This document shows positions 4,747-10,437 of a DNA stretch of 10,437 nt, in pieces. This stretch comes from a bacterium. Lineage in GTDB: Bacteria; Bacillota; Negativicutes; Acidaminococcales; Acidaminococcaceae. The stretch covers positions 1 through 10,437 of the forward strand of contig SFRS01000015.1 of the NCBI GenBank assembly GCA_004562175.1, written 5' to 3'. Numbering within the stretch: the stretch's first letter is position 1; the number at the start of each line of letters is the position of its first letter. Made by a program: the position numbers and the translations under genes. Under the pieces are notes generated by a model. That model searched no databases. It was not told the origin of the DNA and saw only the letters and a list, made by a program, of their open reading frames with translations.

Positions 4747-7335
4747 CTACTGTTGCTTAATAGTGCTCATTTCATAAAGCTGCCCATACCAACCCCCTAC
4801 ATAGCTAGAGCAGCGAATGCCCTCTGGCAGAAAATCTATGCGGATGCAGCCCTGCTCATCAGTGCGCAGGATGGCACTGCCTACTTGGGAAAGGCGCGCT
4901 AGCGTTTCTCTGTGAGGATGGCCATAACGGTTGGCATAGCCGCAGGAAATGACGGTCAGGCGCGGTTGGAGCCGCTCCAAAAGCTCCGCGCTGTTACTGT
5001 TTTTGGAGCCATGGTGCCCCGCTTTGAAAACGTCAAAATGCCCCAGCTCCAGCCCTTGCTCCTCTTCCCCACCCAAGTCCCCGGTAAGGAGCACATTGCC
5101 AGAGGGACTATAGATAGCAGCCACGGTGCTGGCGGCGTTGCCGGTGGGGATGTAGTCGGATCTAGGAGTAGCGTCTGCGACGTAGGTTGTTTCAATAGCC
5201 GTAGTATATTGTATGACCTGCGGCCACGTCGCGGGTACGAATAGATGCAGGCTGGCACCATCGCCTAGGTCCCAAAAAGCGTCCTGCTGGGCTAGCGTGA
5301 GCTTCGTGCCCCGGCTTGCGGCGGTTTTGGTAATCACTTCATATAAAGGAAGACTGCTAGCGTCCAAGGCCTCTTGGGGCAGGATTATTTCCCGCACCTG
5401 CAGCTGCTGCATGAGGCCCACGGCGCCGCCCACGTGGTCAAAATCATAGTGGCTCAAGATTAAAACATCCACCCCTCGCTTGCCCAAGCTGCGCAGGAAG
5501 GAAGCCACCACCTGCTTGCCCGTGTCCAAATTGGGCAACCCGCCCGTATCGTAGACGATGACCTGATGCTTGGGCGTCACCACCACCACGCAATCCCCCT
5601 GCCCCACATCCAGAAAATAGACGACGAGAGGCTGGGGCCCGTAGTGCTGCCAAAGCAAGAGAAATAGCAGCAAAGCGCTAGTGAGGCCCATAAACAGCTT
5701 GCGTTCCTTGTTGCGCAAAAACTGCACCGGGGGCAGGTCCGCCCAAACTACTAGGAGGGCGTAATAAACGAGGGCACACCAAACGGGCAAGCTGCCAAGG
5801 ACAAGCTGACTCATGGGCACATTGCTCAAAAGTTTTCCTTGGTACAAAACCTGCTCCACGAAAAACACAGCTATTGAGGTTAGTCCCTGCCCTGCGCTAT
5901 GCAAAAATGCCAAAGGTAGACTTAAAAATATACTACCCAAGATGGCCACCAGAATGGCAAACTCCAAGACCGGCACCAAGACAAGATTGCTAACGAGGGA
6001 AATAAGCGAAACTTGATGGAAATTGGCCACCAAAATCGGCAGGGTGGCTAGCTGTGCGGCCAAGGTAATAGACAAGCTTTCAGGCACCAAGGGCGGCAAA
6101 AAGTCTTCGAGGCGGCGGGGCAGACAAGCGGCTACCAACCTTGTGCAGGGGGAGGACAGCCAGATGAGGCCCGCCGCGGCGCCGAAGGACAGCTGAAAGC
6201 CGATGTCCAAAAGCCACAGAGGCTGCATGAGCAGTAAAAACAGCGCCACGAGGCAGAGCAAAAGCCCACGCTCGGCCCGAGGATTTTTGTCATCACTGGG
6301 CGCCAAGAGTACTACCGAACTCATGAGTAAAGCGCGCAGCACGGGAGGTCGCAGGCCGCACAGCACTGCGTAAAGGCTGAGGATGATGAGCAAGCAGGGC
6401 TTACGGAGCATCTGTGGGAGGGGCTGCAAGAGCAGCATGAGCAAGCCGGCCAGCAGCACCACGTGAGTGCCGGAGACAGAGAGCAGATGGCTGAGGCCGT
6501 TGGCCGTGAATATTTCCCGCATGTCTTCGTCCAAAGCGCTGCCCCCACCCAAAACCATGCCGCCCAGCAAGCTGCCCACCCGGGAACCCAGTGCCAGGCC
6601 CAACCTTTGGCGCAGCTCCACATTCCACAAATTCAAGCGCACCTGCCAGTACTGCCAGCTCAGCATGCTGTCTGCATCTTGTTGCGTCTGCACCAGCTTG
6701 GCCTTGGCCAAGCGTCCGCCAAGCTTATTAATGCGATTGTAAAGCGTGCTATCAAAACTACCAGGATTACGCAGACCCACCAATGGCTCCAATCTACCTG
6801 TTACTATGATACTGCCTGCGGTCGGCACAGCAGCTGCCTTTGCTGAGCTTGGCAAGGCCAAGCGAATGCGCCCTGAATAGGGCACAAAAAATGCGCCACG
6901 CACAGGCTGCTCGCTTTCACTTAGTTGCTCATCCTCATTTATCTGCGCGCCTCTACTGAACTGAGCCTGCTTGCCGACAGGTTTACTTAACTGCAGTCCT
7001 TCGCACTGCAGGATAAAGCTGGTGTAGCCCTCGCCCTGCCTGATGCTCAAGGGCTCCACCCTCCCTACTACCAGCACCTGCCTTCCAAAATAGGGCTGCA
7101 GCTGCTGGGCGGCGCTGGGGCCAACCTGTAAGCCGGACAGCAGCCCTAAAAATCCACAAAACAACACCCAAGCTATCCTTCTTGCCCACTCCTTTTTAGC
7201 AAGCAAGGCTGCTGCGAGAGTCACCAAGGCAAGGCAGACTACCAATGGTAGCGCCACCTTAGCAAACAACGTCGTCTCCAAAGCCACATACAGCATCACA
7301 GCAAAGCAAGCTGTGCCCACATAAATCACCTGCAT
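4747..7335 (-). CDS. comEC: ComEC/Rec2 competence DNA-uptake channel with C-terminal metallo-beta-lactamase-like domain
   Basis: The 862-residue polytopic membrane protein moves single-stranded DNA across the cytoplasmic membrane during natural transformation. Its order is typical: N-terminal membrane helices followed by a soluble OB-like region (up to about residue 220), then the competence domain with many hydrophobic helices and the signature SHLLSVSGTHVVLL (near residue 280-295). Last comes a metallo-beta-lactamase-like domain with SHYDFDHVGG (near 627-637), a later LLTGDLGG and KAGHHGSKNS, so the metal-binding residues look intact. Length is in the normal ComEC/Rec2 range and no frameshift is seen. 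Start choice: an ATG at 7374 opens the frame 13 codons earlier but has no ribosome binding site, while ATG 7335 has GGGGAGG 5 bases upstream. It lies downstream of comEA on the same strand, as in the classical comE operon, though the gap is 195 bases. Confidence 0.95.
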   Translation of the reverse strand: MQVIYVGTACFAVMLYVALETTLFAKVALPLVVCLALVTLAAALLAKKEWARRIAWVLFCGFLGLLSGLQVGPSAAQQLQPYFGRQVLVVGRVEPLSIRQGEGYTSFILQCEGLQLSKPVGKQAQFSRGAQINEDEQLSESEQPVRGAFFVPYSGRIRLALPSSAKAAAVPTAGSIIVTGRLEPLVGLRNPGSFDSTLYNRINKLGGRLAKAKLVQTQQDADSMLSWQYWQVRLNLWNVELRQRLGLALGSRVGSLLGGMVLGGGSALDEDMREIFTANGLSHLLSVSGTHVVLLAGLLMLLLQPLPQMLRKPCLLIILSLYAVLCGLRPPVLRALLMSSVVLLAPSDDKNPRAERGLLLCLVALFLLLMQPLWLLDIGFQLSFGAAAGLIWLSSPCTRLVAACLPRRLEDFLPPLVPESLSITLAAQLATLPILVANFHQVSLISLVSNLVLVPVLEFAILVAILGSIFLSLPLAFLHSAGQGLTSIAVFFVEQVLYQGKLLSNVPMSQLVLGSLPVWCALVYYALLVVWADLPPVQFLRNKERKLFMGLTSALLLFLLLWQHYGPQPLVVYFLDVGQGDCVVVVTPKHQVIVYDTGGLPNLDTGKQVVASFLRSLGKRGVDVLILSHYDFDHVGGAVGLMQQLQVREIILPQEALDASSLPLYEVITKTAASRGTKLTLAQQDAFWDLGDGASLHLFVPATWPQVIQYTTAIETTYVADATPRSDYIPTGNAASTVAAIYSPSGNVLLTGDLGGEEEQGLELGHFDVFKAGHHGSKNSNSAELLERLQPRLTVISCGYANRYGHPHRETLARLSQVGSAILRTDEQGCIRIDFLPEGIRCSSYVGGWYGQLYEMSTIKQQ

Positions 7336-7382
7336 CTCTTCCTCCCCTTGCAAAAACATTCTCTTTAAATCCATTTCACTAA

Positions 7383-7502
7383 TTATTTACAAATTAGACA
7401 CAAAAAGTTCTCGATTTTGCCCATCGCACCACAAAAAACAAACAATTTCCTCAGCTCAAACCTCACTCCTCCCCTCTTAAGAACGCGTGTATTTGCTTGC
7501 AT
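7383..7502 (-). CDS. Doubtful 39-residue ORF between comEA and comEC
   Basis: An ATG at 7502 begins a 39-codon frame ending in TAA at 7385-7383. An AAGGCGG-like sequence sits about 6 bases before the ATG, and a stronger AGAGGGGAGG occurs inside the frame just before an in-phase GTG. The product (MQANTRVLKRGG... ending CLICK) is basic with two Cys in CLIC and matches nothing I know. It may be only open sequence in the comEA-comEC gap. Confidence 0.2.
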   Translation of the reverse strand: MQANTRVLKRGGVRFELRKLFVFCGAMGKIENFLCLICK

Positions 7503-7530
7503 AGCTTCCGCCTTTTCTTCAAAGCAAATC

Positions 7531-8184
7531 TCACTCCACCTTCACATGCGGGCGCAGCTTGGCCAGCTTCGCTTGGCCAATCCCTCGCACCTGCAGTAAA
7601 TCCTCCACCCTTTGGAAGCGCCGCACTCGACGCAGAGCGATGATGCGATTGGCCATGGCTTCGCCAATGCCCGGCAAGGCTATCAGCTCTGCTTGGGTGG
7701 CGGTGTTCAAATTTACCTTGCCCCCGCCGCTACCCAAGCTCTCCTCCCCAGCTAGCGCAGAAGCTTCACTGCCGGTAGCTTGGTGCTTCGCGTTGCTCGC
7801 GCTTTGCCTTTTACTTGAGTTCAGCTGTTTACTGCTATTTTTATTGGATGGCACATATACATGGCTACCATCCTTGAGCTTTTTGGCTAGATTCACCCTC
7901 TCGCCCTTGGCGTCCTCCCGCAGGCCCCCTGCTGCCTCCAAGGCATCCTTGGCTCTAGCGCCGGCAGGCAGCTCATATAGTCCCGGCTCCCGCACGGCAC
8001 CACTGACATATACCTGCATGGTTTTTTCCTGACGCAGCTTGGCATTATTGCCAACGTTTTGCCGCGTGAGCAAAGGCTTGGGCATAGCCTGCTGCCCCAC
8101 ATTGCCCTCTGGTAGCCAGCTGGTAGCCACGCAGCCCAAGAGTAACACTCCCAAAAAGGCCAGCTTTTTCTGCTTGTTATCCAT
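7531..8184 (-). CDS. comEA: ComEA, DNA-binding competence receptor (SLBB plus helix-hairpin-helix)
   Basis: This 217-residue protein binds incoming double-stranded DNA on the outer face of the cytoplasmic membrane and passes it to ComEC. Residues 8-22 form a hydrophobic N-terminal anchor or signal. Residues 57-112 are an SLBB-type domain (VYVSGAVREPGLY...DALEAAGG...VYVP). Residues 113-155 are a low-complexity Ser/Ala/Lys linker. Residues 156-217 are the tandem helix-hairpin-helix domain (KVNLNTATQAELIALPGIGEAMANRII...VRGIGQAKL) that contacts DNA. The start is firm, with AAGGAGGT (8198-8191) about 6 bases before the ATG. A PROSITE-style lipobox (LLG-Cys18) within the hydrophobic segment leaves open a lipoprotein form. 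Expression probably depends on passing the terminator hairpin in its leader. Confidence 0.96.
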   Translation of the reverse strand: MDNKQKKLAFLGVLLLGCVATSWLPEGNVGQQAMPKPLLTRQNVGNNAKLRQEKTMQVYVSGAVREPGLYELPAGARAKDALEAAGGLREDAKGERVNLAKKLKDGSHVYVPSNKNSSKQLNSSKRQSASNAKHQATGSEASALAGEESLGSGGGKVNLNTATQAELIALPGIGEAMANRIIALRRVRRFQRVEDLLQVRGIGQAKLAKLRPHVKVE

Positions 8185-8206
8185 GCTTTTACCTCCTTGT
8201 TATCCG

Positions 8207-8257
8207 AAAAACAAAAAGAGCCTCCGAAAACAACATCAGTCATTTTCAGAGACTCTT
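8207..8257 (-). terminator. Strong intrinsic terminator (possible attenuator) in the comEA leader
   Basis: On the minus strand AAGAGTCTCTGAAAA (8257-8243) pairs with TTTTCGGAGGCTCTT (8230-8216) along all 15 positions, two of them G-T wobbles, around a 12-base loop. The tract TTTTTGTTTTT (8217-8207) follows. It would end leuS transcripts. Only 22 bases separate the T-tract from the comEA ATG, leaving no room for a promoter after it. Confidence 0.85.
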
Positions 8258-8270
8258 ACTTAACTTAGCA

Positions 8271-8288
8271 CAGCCGTCCAGCGGCCTG
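8271..8288 (-). other. Small GC-rich hairpin in the leuS-comEA leader
   Basis: On the minus strand CAGGCCG and CGGCTG can pair as six base pairs with one bulged G around the loop CTGGA, 13 bases upstream of the terminator stem. It has no T-run. It could be part of a leader fold or simply chance. I recognise no known riboswitch or T-box motif here. Confidence 0.25.
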
Positions 8289-8330
8289 CCTAATACTTAA
8301 AAGTACTCTCCATTAAATTGTCATGGAAAT

Positions 8331-8350
8331 TGCTTAATTTTATTTAAGCA
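8331..8350. repeat. Inverted repeat just after the leuS stop codon
   Basis: The 7-base arms TGCTTAA (8331-8337) and TTAAGCA (8344-8350) flank a 6-base AT loop. The stem is AT-rich and is not followed by a real T-run on the minus strand, so it is a poor terminator. It may stabilise the leuS 3' end or be incidental. Confidence 0.3.
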
Positions 8351-8355
8351 TAAGC

Positions 8356-10437
8356 TTATTTTGCTACAATGTTTACCAGACGACCCGGTACACAGATAAC
8401 CTTGCGCACGGTAGCACCACCGATATGAGCCTGTACATTGGCATCAGCCAAAGCAATCTTTTCCAGCTCTTCCTTGGTAGCAGCAGCGGGAACGGTCAGA
8501 CGACCGCGCACCTTGCCATTTACCTGCAGCACGATTTCCACATTGTCCACTTTCATAGCTTCTTCGCTATATTCAGGCCAAGCTTGGTCGTGGACGCTGG
8601 TGTTTTCGTCGATGGCACCGCGCCACAGCTCCTCGGTGATATGAGGCACGAAGGGAGCCAACATCTTGATGAGACTGGTAATAGCTTCGTAAACAAGGCC
8701 TGCATTAGGCTCTTGTTTTGCTTCTTTATAAGCATACAGAGCGTTTACCAGCTCCATCATGGTGGAGATTGCAGTGTTAAAGTTGAAGCGAGTTTCAATA
8801 TCGCTGGTAACCTTCTTGATGCTGCTGTGGAGAATGCGGCGCAGCTCCTTGTCAGCCTCGGTGAGAGCTGCTGCGTCATAGCTGGTAACCTTTTGCTCCA
8901 GCTGGGGCATGTAGTTGGCCACAATACGCCAAATACGGTTCAGGAAGCGGAAGGAGCCTTCTACGCCCTGGTCGCTCCACTCCAGCTCCCTTTCAGGGGG
9001 AGCAGCAAAGAGGATGAAGAGGCGTGCGGTGTCAGCGCCGTATTTTTCCAGAATTTCTTCCGGAGAAACAACGTTGCCCAAGGATTTGGACATCTTAGCA
9101 CCGTCCTTGATAACCATGCCTTGAGTCAGCAAATTGCTAAAGGGCTCATCATAATCAACGAGACCTGCATCACGCAGCACCTTCAGGAAGAAGCGGGAAT
9201 AGAGCAGATGCAAAATCGCATGCTCAATGCCGCCGATATATTGGTCAACAGGACCCCAATACATGTTGGCATCCTTGTCGAAAGCTTTTTCAGCATTCTT
9301 CGGGTCGGTATAACGCAGATAATACCAGGAGGAGCACAGGAAGGTGTCCATGGTATCGGTTTCGCGGGTTGCATCAGCGCCGCATTTCGGGCACTTGCAG
9401 TGTAAGAAGCTTTCGCTGGTAGCCAAGGGGGACTTGGCACCGGCGGTGAAGCTTACATCCTCCGGCAGGCGCACCGGCAGCTCTTCTTCAGGCACCAGTA
9501 CCTCGCCGCAGTGCGGGCAATAAATGATGGGAATGGGGGCGCCCCAATAACGCTGACGGCTAATCAGCCAGTCGCGCAGACGGTAGTTCACGCGGCGTTT
9601 GCCGAAGCCCTCAGCCTCAGCCTTGTCCATGATGGCAGCCATAGCAGCGTGCATTTCCATGCCGGTGAATTCGCCGGAGTTAACCAGCATGCCTTCCTTT
9701 TCTTCGTAGGCACAGGTCATTTCTTCCAGCTTCAGCTCTTTGCCAATGGGGCAAATGGTGACGATCTTGTCGATGCCATATTTATCAGCAAACATCCAGT
9801 CGCGTTGGTCGCCGGTGGGCACACCCATTACTGCGCCGGTACCATAATCGTACAGCACATAGTTGGTTACCCAAATTTCTACCTTGCGACCGGTATAGGG
9901 GTTTACGCAGTCCACGCCGGTATAAATGCCCTCTTTTTCGCTTTCGCTGGAGGTACGCTCGATGTCGCTTTGGTTGCGCACGCGCTCACAGAAGGCCTTG
10001 ATTTCCTCGGCCTTAGGATTGTTTTCGCAAATCTTTTCAATCAGGGGATGCTCGGCAGCCAAGGCCATAAAGGTTACACCATAAGCAGTATCCGGACGGG
10101 TGGTGTAAACAGCAACCTTATCGTTCAAGGCGGGGATTTCGAAGGTAAACTCCAAGCCCTCGCTGCGGCCAATCCAGTTGCGTTGCATGGTCTTTACGCG
10201 CTCCGGCCAGCCTTCCAGCAGGTCCAGGTCCTTCAACAGCTCATCAGCATAATCAGTGATTTTGAAGAACCATTGGCTCAAATCCTTCTTGACTACATCG
10301 TGATCACAGCGCCAGCATTTGCCGTCAATAACCTGCTCGTTAGCCAAAACAGTGTTACAGGTGTCGCACCAGTTTACAGCGGATTTTTTCTTCACAGCCA
10401 GGCCACGCTTGTAGAACAGCTCAAAGAACCATTGGGT
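8356..10437 (-). CDS. leuS: Leucyl-tRNA synthetase (N-terminus cut by window edge)
   Basis: This class I synthetase charges tRNA-Leu with leucine in the cytoplasm. The frame is open to the window edge, so the true start lies outside; 693 residues are present of the usual 800-830, and the N-terminal HIGH motif is missing. Seen in order: [14 protein letters not shown] at the edge, a Cys-x2-Cys...Cys-x2-Cys zinc module (CDTC...CWRC), then the CP1 editing domain with the threonine-rich TTRPDTAYG (10104-10087). A second Cys-rich zinc-binding segment (YCPHC...CKCPKC) follows, then the KMSKS signature of the catalytic core (9096-9082), the anticodon-binding helices and a C-terminal domain ending [12 protein letters not shown]...VNIVAK. 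It reads as intact bacterial-type LeuS. The internal ATG at 10354 or the GTG at 10395 should not be taken as the start. A tRNA-Leu gene is also in this window, but not linked in transcription. Confidence 0.97.
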   Translation of the reverse strand, partial: TQWFFELFYKRGLAVKKKSAVNWCDTCNTVLANEQVIDGKCWRCDHDVVKKDLSQWFFKITDYADELLKDLDLLEGWPERVKTMQRNWIGRSEGLEFTFEIPALNDKVAVYTTRPDTAYGVTFMALAAEHPLIEKICENNPKAEEIKAFCERVRNQSDIERTSSESEKEGIYTGVDCVNPYTGRKVEIWVTNYVLYDYGTGAVMGVPTGDQRDWMFADKYGIDKIVTICPIGKELKLEEMTCAYEEKEGMLVNSGEFTGMEMHAAMAAIMDKAEAEGFGKRRVNYRLRDWLISRQRYWGAPIPIIYCPHCGEVLVPEEELPVRLPEDVSFTAGAKSPLATSESFLHCKCPKCGADATRETDTMDTFLCSSWYYLRYTDPKNAEKAFDKDANMYWGPVDQYIGGIEHAILHLLYSRFFLKVLRDAGLVDYDEPFSNLLTQGMVIKDGAKMSKSLGNVVSPEEILEKYGADTARLFILFAAPPERELEWSDQGVEGSFRFLNRIWRIVANYMPQLEQKVTSYDAAALTEADKELRRILHSSIKKVTSDIETRFNFNTAISTMMELVNALYAYKEAKQEPNAGLVYEAITSLIKMLAPFVPHITEELWRGAIDENTSVHDQAWPEYSEEAMKVDNVEIVLQVNGKVRGRLTVPAAATKEELEKIALADANVQAHIGGATVRKVICVPGRLVNIVAK

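Noticed and set aside
7336..7374. Longer comEC start at ATG 7374
   Set aside because: It has no Shine-Dalgarno, while ATG 7335 has GGGGAGG 5 bases upstream and gives a standard ComEC N-terminus.
7893..8243. 116-residue minus-strand frame starting in the terminator loop upstream of comEA
   Set aside because: It overlaps comEA in another frame and lacks a ribosome binding site; comEA has strong domain evidence.
8425..9405. 326-residue plus-strand frame opposite leuS
   Set aside because: It is antisense to clearly conserved LeuS sequence including the KMSKS region, with no recognisable domain and no ribosome binding site argument; a codon-bias shadow.

Overview
The window looks like ordinary chromosomal DNA from a Firmicutes-type bacterium of moderate GC content. 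The basis is a leuS-comEA-comEC block, an xpt-permease purine salvage pair of Bacillus type, a compact Asp-Phe-Gly-Cys-Leu tRNA cluster with encoded CCA ends, strong GGAGG-type ribosome binding sites and Bacillus-like sigma-70/sigma-A promoters. A member of the Negativicutes (Phascolarctobacterium/Acidaminococcus-like) is my guess, but this is inference and cannot be proved from the window. Every gene I support lies on the minus strand, so transcription runs from high to low coordinates.

Layout in transcription order. (1) 10437-8356: leucyl-tRNA synthetase, missing its N-terminus at the window edge. (2) 8355-8185: a 171-base leader with a strong intrinsic terminator hairpin ending only 22 bases before the comEA start. 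(3) 8184-7531 comEA and 7335-4747 comEC, which encode the DNA receptor and the DNA channel of natural transformation; a doubtful 39-codon ORF lies between them. (4) 4746-4607: a promoter region with palindromic elements but no recognisable guanine riboswitch. (5) 4606-4022 xanthine phosphoribosyltransferase, 3977-2664 an NCS2 purine permease, 2633-1758 an amidohydrolase-2 family metalloenzyme and 1722-1024 an unrecognised protein. These four have short gaps and no visible terminator between them, so they look like one operon for purine (probably xanthine) uptake and salvage with two extra genes. (6) A near-perfect promoter at 1021-993 drives five tRNA genes (Asp, Phe, Gly, Cys, Leu) that end at a clear intrinsic terminator at 531-503. 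(7) 440 to the window start: the first 146 codons of a Fic-domain AMP-transferase resembling the single-domain class III (NmFic-like) type.

How the genes work together: the permease brings in a purine base that Xpt traps as a nucleotide. ComEA binds incoming double-stranded DNA outside the cytoplasmic membrane and ComEC carries one strand across. LeuS and the tRNA genes are housekeeping translation functions. I see no IS element, CRISPR array, integrase, phage gene or clear new system. The points most worth a second look are the terminator inside the comEA leader, the non-riboswitch control region of xpt, and the amidohydrolase plus unknown protein attached to the xanthine operon. No gene-free stretch exceeds 300 bases; the longest is 195 bases (7336-7530).
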